Assembly (NCBI GenBank): GCA_030847615.1
Contig: JAUMIR010000004.1
Span: forward strand, 70,773,001 to 70,837,000
DNA from: Gambelia wislizenii
Lineage: Eukaryota; Chordata; Lepidosauria; Squamata; Crotaphytidae
DNA: 64,000 nt
Direction of reading: 5' to 3'
The notes under the pieces are model-generated. The model was not told where the DNA came from and made no database searches. It saw only the letters and a program-made list of their open reading frames with translations. Positions 41,892-53,321 of the stretch are shown piece by piece; the stretch's first letter is position 1, and each line of letters starts with the position of its first letter. Both the position numbers and the translations under genes were made by a program.

Positions 41892-43860
41892 TATTCCTAA
41901 CTCCAGCCAAACTGTTAAAATAATGTGAGCTGTAAAATATTTTTACAGGAATTATGTAATGTAATTTTTTTAAAAAAGAAGTTTGCTACCAGAGAATCAA
42001 AATTCTGTGACCAGCATGAATTATTCAAGTTGAGTACTTTTGCACCATGTTATTAATGAATAAGTAAATAGCATTGATAGGGTACATTTTGAATGCTCTG
42101 ATCATATCACAGATACTATCCTTACAAGAGCCTTGGAAATTATGCCAGAATGTCCCATTTTAGCAGCTGTGGAAGATACATGCATTTATGTTATGTTTTG
42201 ACTGTTGGGTAGCAGGAATTGGAAGAGAAATATTTTTATTCTTTAAATACTATTATGTTGGAAGCCAGTTGTACATGAAAAGTAGCATATTTAATGAGGA
42301 AGTCATGTACAACATAGAGTGTTCAACCTATGCTTAATTTACAAATGCAAAGAACATTTCTGCCCCTGTTCCCATGGAAACGGATGCTGATCTGTAAAAA
42401 GAAAAAAAATCTTTACTGTCATGTGGTTGGCCTCTAACCCACAGATGTTAATTTATCTATAATTAACTATGTTCATAAATGCATAGATTTCCCATAGCCT
42501 GTTTTGTGCAGCCAATGCATCTTGCAACAAATTTAGCTCTGCTGCAATGTCACGATAAAGCAAAGCCCATCTGTGTGAGATCCAAGTAGCAGCTGGACTC
42601 CTGAAAGTCTGCCCTCTCAGCTATATGGGGCTCTTCTGATCATATTTCAGCTTAACAGGCTGCTACACAAATCTCCCCCTGCCATGCAAAATGCATCCCC
42701 ACCTTTTCTTTTCCTTCAGCAGCCTGACTTCTTCAGTTTCTTGGATGGCGTTGTTTCCATGGCATTAACTGTTAGCAGTCTCTTTCCACACAACACAATT
42801 CCCTTTCTTCAGCCCTCAGCAAGCTATTGGAAGCTCTAGAGACTCCCCCCCCCCGTGTGTGTGTGTGTGTGTGTGTTCCCATTTGAAAAGGGCTAGCTAG
42901 ACAAAGCCAACTTCTGCCTTTCTATCTCATTGTATCAAGAGTCTGGTATTATATAAGCATGGCTCTTAAGCATCCATTCTTATCCATCTTGTCAGCTACA
43001 AGCTGGGCTACAGGGAAATCATCAGTCCTGCTCTGAATGCCTTTAATTTTATATTGTGCCTGAGATGATTGTCTTCCCCAGCAATTCAGACCTTTATTCA
43101 GTGTAGTCCTCCTTCCTTCCCAGTCTTGTTATGCTCCTTCTTTCGCATTTTGCAGCTGATATTCGGAGGCAGTGTCTTCTCCATGATAAGGTAAGCCCAT
43201 TTAAATGAATCGTTTCAGGAGCTACTGCCCTTGATATGAATGTAACACTGAGTTATATGTTTTAAAGGAAGTGAGTTAGCTCCTTGTGAAGTCAAGGACT
43301 CAAACTGTCTTTAACATTTGCTCAGATTAGATCCTACAGACCTTAGACCCTGCAAGTTTCCCTGACGTGTGGCCTACCATTGAAGACGCTGCAGAACCAG
43401 ATGTTGGTGCTCGGATTTATTTTGTATAAGGTGTGGTGGATGAGATTTCTAGCCTTACCAACAATGTACAAGAGTGATGTTGGCTTTTGAACATGTCACA
43501 GAGAGGCATTTGCTAAGAGCTCTTTATTTTCTGTTGCTGCTAGTTTTCTCCATTCTCAGCAGCATGGGTAGCTAAAGGTGCTGCTCACGGTATAGTCTAC
43601 CCACTGTAAATTGTTGAGAAGCAAGCGTTTTGCCCAGGGGCAGCAATTGGTGGGGCTTCTAATAGGCTAGTCTATTTATTGTGGCAGTGGCCAGCTCCAT
43701 CACATCCATAAAGCAGGCTGAGAAAGTACTGCACTGTATGGCTATGAATCTCTGAGGTGCAAGCCTATGAAGAGGATCTCTGTACACATGAAGGTGTTAA
43801 ACCAAGTCAACAAACTGAGTATTAAGGAAAATGGGAGTGCAGAAAACATAACCTGAACTG
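41892..43860. other. Repeat-poor stretch with a weak promoter/exon candidate
   Basis: Mostly without nameable repeats apart from a C-run and (GT)n at 42846-42876. A TATA-like TATTATATAAGC is at 42947. A 35-bp segment at 43156-43190 is bounded by a long pyrimidine tract plus TTTTGCAG and by AAG followed by GTAAGC. It could be a non-coding first or second exon of a downstream plus-strand gene. There is no protein evidence. Confidence 0.3.
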
Positions 43861-44597
43861 TGCAGTTGAAGGCTTTCACGGCCAGCATCCAAAGGTTTTC
43901 TGTTGTTTTTTTCTGGGCTCTGAGGCCATGTTCTGGAAGAGTTTATTTCTGACGTTTCACCTGCATCTGTGCTGGCATCTTCAAGAATGGTTGGGTAGGA
44001 GTGTGTGTGGGGTTTATATACTGTGAGCCCCTGTTGGAGAGGATATGTAAATTTGTATATTTGAATGGGTCATTCCTAGGTGGAGATATGCAAGGAGGAT
44101 TAAAGTCTGTTTGGCTAATGGCCCATTATCTGCTGGAAACCCCCTGTCCCTGGGTAGAGTTAATTTGCCTGAGTTGAGTTTTGATTTTAGTGTTTTTCAA
44201 GATTGGTAGTTTTACTTTTGTTTACTTTTAGGGTTTCATCTTTCCTGTTGAAGTTGTCCAGGTGTTTGTGGATTTCAATAGCTTCTCTGTGCATTCTGAC
44301 ATGATAGTTGTTGGCCTGCTCAAGAATTTCAGTGTTTTTAAATAATATTTTGTGTCCAGGTTGGTTTATAACATGTTCTGCTACTGCTGATTTTTCTGGC
44401 TGGCCCAGTCTGCAGTGTCTCTCATGTTCCTTGATTCGTGTTTGCACACTGCGTTTAGTGGTCCCTATGTAAACTTGTCCATAGCTGCATGATATGCGGT
44501 AAACTCCTGAGGCTATGAGAGGGTTCCTTTTGTCCTTCCAAACTATTCCAGAACACGACCTCACAGCCCAGAAAAAAACAAGGAAAATCTATAACTT
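43861..44597 (-). mobile_element. Penelope-like element with GIY-YIG domain and inverted terminal piece
   Basis: In minus-strand order: a 50-60 bp piece (44597-44541) that is an inverted copy of the element's own 3' tail, then the GIY-YIG coding part (44564-44187), a non-coding segment, and the normal tail ending CGTGAAAGCCTTCAACTG at 43861. The reverse transcriptase is missing, so it is 5'-truncated. Inverted terminal pieces are known for Penelope-like elements. Confidence 0.82.
44187..44564 (-). pseudogene. GIY-YIG endonuclease domain of Penelope-like element
   Basis: The peptide contains GVYRISCSYGQVYIGTTKRS (the GVY..VYIG core), VQTRIKEHERHCRLGQPEKS, AVAEHVINQPGHKI and MHREAIEIHKHLDNFNRKDE. 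R in the TRIKEH helix and the E of REAIEI fit the catalytic pattern of the family. It is the C-terminal domain that in complete elements follows the reverse transcriptase. The frame is open, but the protein has no RT part. Confidence 0.85.
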
Positions 44598-44799
44598 GGC
44601 CTGATTCCTTCCCAGAGCATCATCTCTTTTCCATTGTTCTTGTCATCCAGAGCATTTAAAGCACTGGTGCTTCAAATGCTGAGTTTCACCCAAGCTTGGA
44701 TGGACTGCAACTGTGATATGACCATCGTTTTTAATAGAAGAACATGTGAGAGGCAGACATATACAGTTTTTAAAAAAAGAATTAAAAGTATACTTCGTA

Positions 44800-45195
44800 T
44801 TTCAAGCTTGCTTTAAAAGTGTGTTCTGAATCTCAAAAGGGTTCAGAAGGCACATTGTGGAAACTTGGGAGAGGGCCTTCTTTGTGGCTCTGTGGCTCTT
44901 CCTAAACTGGCTACCTCCATGCTTTCCTTTTGCCATCAACTGAAGACTTTTCTATTCCAGCAGATATTTGGGAAGTGAGTGTTTTATATCATAGGTCTTC
45001 TGTTTGCTGTACTGTTTTTAATAATTGCTTTTAAATAAATGTTTTATATTGTTTTAATTCTATAGGTAGATTAATATTTTAATCTTAACTTTTGGTATGT
45101 TTGCTTTTAAGTATATATGATTTTCGTATGTAAACCTCCTTGAGGCTCACTCTTGGGAAGAAGTGTGATATAAACAAAATGATTGATCGATTGAT
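44800..45195 (+). mobile_element. L2 3' end
   Basis: GGGAGAGGGCCTTCTTTGTG, GAAGACTTTTCTATTCCAGCAG and the 3' end near CTTGGGAAGAAGTGTGATAT are in L2 order. No open coding sequence. Confidence 0.65.
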
Positions 45196-45384
45196 TCTAA
45201 AGTAGGGGTGAATCAAAAAGAGAACCTCCTTTAATATGATCTGCAGGAACTGTCCAACAGTACAGAAGCTGTCCTGAATTCCATACAGAAAAGCAACTTA
45301 GATTTTGAATAAACAATTTTTTTACTTTAGCAAATTAGGATATTAATCTTCAGCACTATTTGCACCTGTTTTAGTTAAAGTCAG

Positions 45385-45560
45385 CATAGTATGGCGATTA
45401 GAGTGTTGGATTAAAACTTTAGAAATCCAGGTTCAAAGGCCATTCATTTTTTTTCAGCCTGATCTACCTCACAGGATTTTTGTGAAGATAAAAGTGGGGA
45501 TGAGAAGAGCTTTGTGTGCCACCTTAACCTCACTGGAAGAAAGGTGGCCTATAAAAGTAA
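45385..45560 (+). repeat. SINE with L2-like tail
   Basis: A tRNA-like head (ATGGCGATTAGAGTGTTGGA, CCAGGTTCAAAGGCC) is followed by CTACCTCACAGGATTTTTGT and the tail GGAAGAAAGGTGGCCTATAA. Diverged copy. Confidence 0.6.
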
Positions 45561-45610
45561 CTAGTAAACTCAAATTTAATGTTTTGTTAGCTGTTCTGAG
45601 AGCTCTAGTG

Positions 45611-45825
45611 CAGGGCTACTCAATGTGGTGGTCCATGGACCAGTGTCAGTCTGTGAGCCATTGGCTTCTGTCTCTGGTGAGTTTCCAGGAAAGAAAGAAA
45701 CAATTGTAAGCAGTGGGCACAAATATGGTACGGTTTCCTGGCACATTGGAAAAGAAAATGGCCAGTTTGCCACATCAAATGGCTTAAGATGTACCACTCT
45801 AGTGTGTACGTACAGCTTTTGTGCC
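45611..45825. mobile_element. hAT-like terminus fragment
   Basis: CAGGGCTACTCAATGTGGTGG followed by CCATGGACCAGTG resembles the left end of a hAT element. No right end is found. Confidence 0.35.
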
Positions 45826-45884
45826 TACAAGATGTTGCCAATCAGTTTCAATGTGAATATGGTAATCTACATGTTCAAACCGAG

Positions 45885-46060
45885 CTAGTGTAGTGTAGTG
45901 GTTTGGGTTTTGGACTAGAACTCTAGAGATCAGGGTTCAAATCCCTGCTCAACCATGGAACCCCACTGTAGGACCTTGGGCAAATCATACTCTCTCAGCC
46001 TCAGAGGAGAGTGATTGAAAACCCCCTCTGAAGGGGGGTAAGACAGGTTATATTGCCCGT
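45885..46060 (+). repeat. tRNA-derived SINE
   Basis: Head GTAGTGGTTTGGGTTTTGGA (box A side) and CAGGGTTCAAATCCCTG (box B), body ACCTTGGGCAAATCATACTC. A second partial head is at 46175-46215. Confidence 0.8.
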
Positions 46061-46239
46061 CTAGACAAGCTCTATGCGTCCCAATTGTGCCTAACTTTTA
46101 CCCCTAAAGTCAGAGCTCCATTCATGGAAATATTATTTTCCTTTATCTTGTTCAATAAATCCATCCCATGGACTTCAGCATAGTCTAGTGGTTTGAGTGT
46201 TGGACTAGGACCCTGGGAAATACTTGAAGGTACACAACA

Positions 46240-47385
46240 ACAAACATACTCAAAAGTGGAAGACCTCTGGAAGAGACAGAGCTGCAAAAGCCCATAAAGG
46301 ACTGAGTCTGTAAAGGACAGGAACTGTCTTGTCTAATATGCCCAAAGGGAGCCCAGGTTTGTTTTCTTTTCTTTTTAGTATACCAAATGAAGCTTTAATT
46401 AGCATTATAACATTAGATTGGTTCCATTTGGAAACATTCTGTTTATATGCAAATTAAACCCTCCCTTTGCATAGTTAGGATTAAAATAGCTGATTTTAAT
46501 CAACTATTAAAATCAGGTTAAAATAGCTGATAGGGGACTGGAGGCTGCCCTGGTATGGAACAACTGCAATCATCTTGTTTATTGGTTTTCCCATTTCTGA
46601 TAGCTTGCTTTGGTTTTAAAAACAAAGCTTTTTTAAAACCCTGCACAGCCCCTTCTAAATAAGGCTCATTGGCTGGAAACAAAAGACAAAATTTGCTTCC
46701 TAACAGCTTTATGACTGTGTGGTGGCAATTGCTTATGGTCTATGGCCTCTTTGCATTATTAAATTAACAGGGATGGAGAAGTTTCAGGATCTCCTATGTT
46801 TGTTTAGTCCCCTATAAAAAGGAATTTTCACTTTTTGTTGAATTCTTCAGAGAACAAATTAAAATAGGGGAAAAAAAAGTCTGACATGGGCACTAACATG
46901 TCTGAATATATAGAAATTCAAGCTTGGATTAGAAAGAGTGGAGCCTGGGTGGATCTGTCTGTTAGTTTTGGTTTGTCTAACATTTGCATGTTTTTAATCT
47001 CTAATTCTTTCCATTCCTAATATGAAAAATTCATATACATTTCTGAATTTTGGTAATTTTTTCTATCATACGAACAAAATTCTGACCTGTCCTTATTTTC
47101 ACACTCCAAAACTCATCTTTGGAAGTCAAAGTGGGAAGGAGGATACTGTAGATGCCCAAAATGACCACAGCTGATGGCTGTTACCACGCACTAAAAGCTA
47201 GCATATAGTACATTTAAAAGTGACTACTGTATGGTTAACCAAGGCTATTTGCTGGGCTGAGTCTAAACTCTTTCTGCAGTGCTGTTGTAACTGAAAAACA
47301 TTACTTTCCAGTATGTTTTCCAACTCTTTCAAAATTGTCATTTTCAGTTCCAGTCTAGAAAACCTACCTCTGCATATCATGTGTC
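46240..47385. other. Intergenic sequence, nothing recognised
   Basis: No exon and no nameable repeat. Confidence 0.35.
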
Positions 47386-47432
47386 CTTCCTGAATCTTCA
47401 TTTGTGAAGAGAAGCCAGAGAGAGATATCATA
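47386..47432 (+). mobile_element. 3' tail of the AGAG-ending LINE family
   Basis: CCTTCCTGAATCTTCATTTG, then AAGAGAAGCCAGAGAGAGA matches, in plus orientation, the 3' end of the elements at 16664 and 50399. Only the tail is recognisable. Confidence 0.6.
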
Positions 47433-47469
47433 GTACAAGCAATCTAAATGGCTATTAGCTTCCCTAAGG

Positions 47470-47735
47470 CTCCTTCCATGCTGCACAGTTGTGTCCATTT
47501 GCTAATAGACTCTAACTAGACTTTAACATCCTATAGAATCCCAGGATCTGTAGTTTGGTGAGCTACTTAGAATCTTCTCACTCTGGTAGGCTCCCTTGAA
47601 CTACAGCTCCAGAACTTTTCTGGCAGAAAATTCTAAATACCTCACCGAACTACAAATCCAAGGATTCCATAGGATGGAGCCATGGCAGTTAAAATGGTAT
47701 CATAGTGGTGCAATTATGAAAGAAGTTTAAACTGC
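47470..47735. mobile_element. Palindromic MITE
   Basis: The left part ATAGAATCCCAGGATCTGTA, then GTTTGGTGAGCTACTTAGAA pairs with the right part TTCTAAATACCTCACCGAAC, then TACAAATCCAAGGATTCCAT, centred near 47590. No coding sequence. Confidence 0.65.
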
Positions 47736-50197
47736 CTCACAGGGGCCAGGTTCAGGAACAGGTCTGCCTCAGGTAGTAGATGCTGGCAGACCATTGTGGC
47801 ACTCCTGAGGCTGTTTCACCTGAGCTCTCCAGGTACTTGTGTATATGCCACATGGCCAGTCCTGATAACCCTAAACTACCCTACTGCTCAAGTGCGGTGG
47901 AGTCTGATCAGCTTTGGTTTATAGAATGGGGAGGGGTTGCCATGTTCCCATTTGCCTTAATCAGCAATGTATCTTTGGCAACCAACATTCAGGGAGCTCC
48001 CTTAGCTGATTGAACAGAACTGAAAGAAGTAAATTATTCTCAGCCCTAGTTTGTTATTAAGCCAAAACTTCAGACTCACTGCCAAAGACAGGACTACTAG
48101 TCTGTTGGAAATCCAATCTTTTATTGTGCACAGTGGAGATTAACTTCGTATTCCACCCTCTTGTGGAAAAAGAAGGGGTCTGAGTGAATGAGCTATATAA
48201 TTTTCAGATACCTTTTGTGAATGTAAAACAAGAGCTAGCATGTATGCTTTTCCCAATTAGTTGACCTTGGCTTCTCATCATCTTTGACAAACAAGACCAT
48301 CACTCTTCATGTGAGCCATGTACTTTCCTCACAGCAACCACTGATTGCCTTGGTGGTTTGCCCCTCATCCAGGCTTTTGGAGAGGAATTTACTAATTTCC
48401 TTTAAAGTGGTCTTCATATAATTTTCCATTTAAACTGGAGTGAGCAAGCTCAGGAGATCTGGAGCCCAATATATAGTCCCTATGGAACACACTGTGGACT
48501 ATGCCAGCCTTAGAGATAACCTAAAGCTGCAAAAACAAACCAAAAATCTGGAAAGCCTAGAAATCTGCTTCTGGTTTTCTGAGTGGGGTGGGGAAACAAG
48601 TTGCAGGGGGATACTGTACCTTGTTGTAAGGCTAAATTACCATTCCTGGGAGTGTAAATATCTTTTTTCCACTTTTTTTTTTTTTTTTGGTTGGTGGATG
48701 GCTTCAGGAGGGGCCAAGGGGATGCCAAACAACCCCCCACTGGGACCCGCATACTGCCTAACAGCTAACTGGATATCCACCCCAGATTTAAACAATCATA
48801 TGGTGCCTTGTTTTTGTTTTTTTTATAAAAAGAATACAATACTAATTGTTTGATAATGAAACTATCATCCTGAGGTGGGCGGTGGGCGGCACAGGTGTCC
48901 AACCACACCATTTGCTTCAGACTGGCAGAACTTGTTTTCCTGGCCTCAGTCCTCAAGAGAAGGTTTTACATGCAAGAACAAGATGGTGAGTAGACTTTCC
49001 AGACTAGTGTAACTCATCCTGTTATGCAAGTTCATTGGTGCAGTGGCCATTTTCCAAAGTGCAGGAACGTACCGTTATATCTATTACATCAGGAATGTGC
49101 TGGTACATGGCCATGCTTATAAGGAGAATCCATAGTGAAACACTTAAGGGGGATCCAGAAATGTCTGCTCCTGTGTTGTTCATGCACAAAGAACAGCAGT
49201 GAAGAGCATGATACCCCATTTATTAGGACCAATGGAAAGACATGGAATAATGAATAGTGTAGTAGGTAACATGATGATCTTTTGATGGGGACACTTGGGC
49301 TCACATCCTTCATTAGTCCAGAGGTTCACTTCATGATTTTGGACAACAGTAGCCAAGGAGAGAGATCATTGCTCCCAAGGCATTAGAGCTTAACAAAATA
49401 GCAACCAGTACTTTGAATCAAGATTAGAACTAGACAAGGAGCCTGTGACATTGATATAAAAGAGGAGTTACCTGCCATTCAACCTCAATCTTGTTTAGCA
49501 ATTTTGTCTCTGCATTTCTTTTATACCAGCTAAAATCTCAGAGAACCGTTTTTACAGCAGGGGTGGGTAAAATGCACACACACACACAAACAACCTGTCG
49601 GATGCCCACTGTGGCCCATGGATTCTCTCCTCCCTCTGGCTTCCCTGCCATTCCCACACTTATTTTGGTATTTAAAGTATTTTCATTTTCTCCAGCCTGT
49701 TTTTAGGCTGGGACAAGGACTTTTTCAAAACTGGTCACAACATCCACAAAACCATCTAGTGGACTGCAGTGGCTAGCCATCGTCATCTCACATGTAAGTA
49801 ATACGGTATATTTGCATTTCAGCAAACTTCTCCAAGCTTGAGCTCATAGAAAACTTGAGGTAGGCAAGCAAGTTGTATAAGCCTTCTTCAAAGGTGAGGA
49901 GATACTTTTAACCTGCAAAATTTTTCTGTGGTCCAAATTAAAATTCTAGCCCAAGAAGAAATACTAGAGTCCCTCCCACCCCAAGCTCTATCATTTCCCT
50001 CACCTCAACATTCCTCCCCACCTACAATTGCAACAATGCCTAGGGGAACTACATCTCCCATGATTTCTGGGGGATTTGCACTGATAATTTTTGCAAGGGA
50101 GTAATGGAGGAGGATGGAAACTGCCCTCTTTTTCCCTTTAATGGCTGCTACTCCTGCCCCTTTCCAAGGAAAAGAAAGGAATGGGGAATTGTATGAA
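47736..50197. other. Intergenic sequence, nothing firmly recognised
   Basis: Contains T-runs (48674-48690), a short CA run near 49576 and possible old SINE traces near 49250-49400. Nothing that I can assign. Confidence 0.35.
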
Positions 50198-50398
50198 TAT
50201 AATAATAATAACAACAACAACAACAACAACAACAACTTTATTTTTATACCCCGCCTTTTGCCTATTAGGCAATCAAGGTGGCTCACAACAATTGGATATA
50301 GAACAAACAAATCCATAGCGACAGTAATAACTTAAAACAGTTTACCCCACTTAAAATTACATATAATAATACATATTTAAAAATAATTGGCGAATTTT
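50198..50398 (-). repeat. AAT/AAC microsatellite and reversed LINE/SINE 3' tail
   Basis: AATAATAATAACAACAAC units (50198-50236) precede TTTATACCCCGCCTTTTG and GGCAATCAAGGTGGCTCACA. That is the reversed 3' end shared by L2 and L2-tailed SINEs, with its microsatellite tail. Confidence 0.65.
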
Positions 50399-51190
50399 CT
50401 GGCTTTTTCTTCACAAATGAAGATTCAGGAAGGACTCATCCCACGTTTTCTGCAAGTGCGCTGATGACTAAAAAGGCCAATCCGAAATAAACAAGTCCGG
50501 TTGCAGAAAGCACAGCAGAAGGTCTCCTTGGGTGATGTTTCTGGGTTGTGATTCTTTCTGCGTTGTCATTTCTCTTCAAGACTTGTTCGGCATGAGTTCT
50601 CAAATAAGGCTGCAGCATTGTGGATAGTGTGTCTCCATGCCTCCCGATGTGAGGCCAGGGCGGACCATTGTTGGTGATCAATTTGGCTGAGCCTGAGATG
50701 TTGTTTCAGGGAGTCCTTGTATCGCTTTTTTGGAGCGCCCCTCTTACGCTGACCCGTAGCGAGTTCACCATAGAGTACTATTTTGGGGAGGCAATAGTCC
50801 TACATCCTAGAAATATGCCATGCCCAGCGCAGCTGTATTCTCAATATCATGGCTTCAATGCTGGTGATCCCTGCTTGCTCAAGGACAGCAACATTTGTCA
50901 CATAGTCAGTCCAGTGTATACTTAGGATTGTGTGTATACAGCGCTGAAGAAAGCGTTCGAGGAGTTGTAAGTGTTGGCGATAGGTGACCCATGTTTCAGA
51001 CCCATAAAGGAGAATAAACAGTACAATGGCTCTATACACACTGATTTTTGTGCTTCGCCTCAGGTGTTTATTACTCCAGACTCTTTTGTAAAGTCTTCCA
51101 AATGCGCTATATGCCTTTGCTAATCTGTGATCGATCTCTTTGTCAATCTTGGCATCTGAGGAGATGATGCTTCCCAGGTAGGTGAACATT
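50399..51190 (-). mobile_element. Non-LTR retrotransposon 3' end (AGAG-ending family)
   Basis: The minus strand encodes FTYLGSIISSDAKIDKEIDH, AFGRLYKRVWSNKHLRRSTK, LLYGSETWVTYRQHLQLLER and QRCIHTILSIHWTDYVTNVA, which follow the reverse transcriptase domain. The cysteine/histidine end seen at 16664 comes next. One or two frame changes occur near 50700. It is 5'-truncated and extends further upstream than the 16664 copy. Confidence 0.85.
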
Positions 51191-51369
51191 TCACCATTAA
51201 TATAAAATACTACCCTAAGACTTTAAACTATAACATAAAAACATAAGCATAAAACATAAAAACAAAAAACATAAAAAGTCTGAATGAGAAGCTGGCAAAG
51301 GACACTTCAAGGGGCTTGGAGTGGTGAAGATGGTTCACCTCCCCACTTTATCCTCACATCTGAGAAGAC

Positions 51370-51565
51370 ATGACTCAATAAGACAATAATGTTTGGCAAG
51401 GTGGAAGGCCGTAGGAAAAGAGGAAGGCAAGATTGCAGATAGACTCAATCAAGTAAGCCATGGTCCTGAGTCTGGAAGACCTGAGGAGGGCTTTTGCTGA
51501 CAGGGTGACTTGGAAGTCTCTTATTCATAGGGTCACCATAAGTTGAAGTATACTTGACAGCAGTT
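51370..51565 (+). mobile_element. BovB-like 3' end
   Basis: Frame-corrected peptides (ESGRPEEG region, or SLEDLRRAFADRVTWKSLIH) and the end CATAGGGTCACCATAAGTTG match the C-terminus and 3' tail of BovB-type RTE elements. Confidence 0.7.
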
Positions 51566-51787
51566 AATAAGAATAAGGGAAAGTGACTGAAGTTACTTGT
51601 AAGGTGATCACTCCTTAGCCCTAACGAACACTCTAAACACTATAGCACAGAAGAAATAATACAGTTCCCAAATTCATCCAAGATAAGATTGGGAGAACTC
51701 ACTGTTCTTTAATTTCAACATGGCTGACATGCAGGAGAATTAAATGATAAAACATTTATTATCTATGGTTTTTGCCATGGACAATGT

Positions 51788-52402
51788 AGGAGATTATCAG
51801 ACAGGAACAAAAAACAGCATTACCATCCCACAGTCTCCTCTCCCTCCACTCTCCCATCCCTGTCCTGGCAAAAAAGAAAACGTATTCAGACCTACCTCAT
51901 TTGTACAACAGGGCAGCCCAGGAGTGAATGGAGCTCTAACGGAGGTCCATTCACTTTCTGGATTGAAATCCTGGCTGTTCTTGCAAGAAGACAAGAGTGT
52001 GGGAAATTCAAATTGTAAAAGAAAAATAAGCCAAAAAAAGTTACTCTGAGCACCTAAACACACTTAAAACTTTACAACTAAGCTGGGGAGGGTACAAAAA
52101 AGTATGTAACTTACCTGGATGTCCCAATCTCACCAGGAAATGTTCTGGCACAGACCTCCCATTGATGCTGGGATCGCGCCAGCGAAATAGGCACCTTTTC
52201 ACTCGCTGTCAATTCTGTCAAGAAACTGAATGGGGGATCCATTGATGGCTTAATTCATCAATAAAAAGCATCGCCGGGGTAACAACAGCCGAACAGGAGC
52301 TTTATGAGAGGGGAATGACATCATGCAAAAGGGAAGACTTTTAGCGATCTCTTGGCATCGTAATAATGCCATATTTAGAGTGTCTGATAACCTCTAAAGT
52401 TA
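51788..52402. mobile_element. TTATCAGA-terminus MITE, copy C
   Basis: Left AGGAGATTATCAGACAG and right GTGTCTGATAACCTCT. About 615 bp, in reverse orientation to copy B and colinear with it except for B's insertion. Confidence 0.8.
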
Positions 52403-53031
52403 TGCCTTTGTTCCTCTAAAGTTATGCCTCTATGCCTTTGGCTGCTCTGTGTCTTGTTTTTATGATGTTACAATTTTATGAAATTTTAGTTGCACATCAC
52501 CCAGGGCTCCCAGTAGGCAGAAGGTGAGATTTAGACACTTAATCAATAAACAATAAATAACCTGAGGTAATGTAAGGTAATAAATCAGTTTCAAGGCCAG
52601 TCGTACTATTAGGCAGAGCAAGGCAGGCCCAAGGCAGCAGCTCTGGATGTCACAAAAATAAAAGCAAGTTGTTAGTTGTTTAATTTGTTATTATTTTATT
52701 TATTTATTTTTACCACTGAAGGGGATGTTTGAGGAATTTTCTGAATCAAGTGTCATGGTTTGACTGCCCTTAGGTCTTATGTACTTTGATTTAGGTCAGA
52801 GAGTAGATGAGTGGGGTCTTCTCGGTGTGCTCCTATGCCTCAGACAGCAAATATTTCAGGATAGCCTGGCCCACTTTATCTCCATACTGCAAATGGTGTG
52901 GGGTTGAGGGAGAATGGCTTACCCCAGGACACCTAGGCCAAGATTCTATATTGACGATCACTCATCCTACACAGTTCTGTGTCCTGCCCCCTCCCCCGCC
53001 ATCCTGGCAGCTCTCAAATATGGGAAGCTTA
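52403..53031. other. Intergenic sequence with a hAT-like remnant
   Basis: Around 52585-52690, GGCCAGTCGTACTATTAGGC and GGCCCAAGGCAGCAG resemble a common hAT-type repeat. Otherwise nothing recognised. Confidence 0.3.
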
Positions 53032-53321
53032 CTGCACTCTGAAAAAAAAGTGGCAGTGCAGCAGGAAGGTTCCATCTTCCATGCTGCCTTACTGCATGAT
53101 GTCGTCGTTCTTCTGGTGTTCTTTCATTCCAGTCCCGTAGGTTACCAAGGCAAAACTGCATCTTTCTGCTAATGGGTTTTTCTGGTTAGCAAAAAGGCAC
53201 AGTTTTACATTGGTCTCCCATGGGACTGGAGCAAAAGAATGATGGCATGCAGTAAGACAGCACGGAAGACAGAACCTTCCTGCTTTGTTGCCGCTTTAAT
53301 TTGGAGGGTGCTAAGCCCCTG
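53032..53321. mobile_element. Foldback (palindromic) MITE, copy 2
   Basis: Left arm GCAGCAGGAAGGTTCCATCT mirrors right arm AGACAGAACCTTCCTGCT; the centre again pairs TTTCTGCTAATGGG with GGTTAGCAAAAAGGC. Same family and layout as 3801-4103. Confidence 0.7.

Noticed and set aside
45885..45960. tRNA genes at the SINE heads (also 382-645, 14527-14790, 25045)
   Set aside because: Only box A- and box B-like motifs remain; no cloverleaf can be completed and each is followed by a SINE body.
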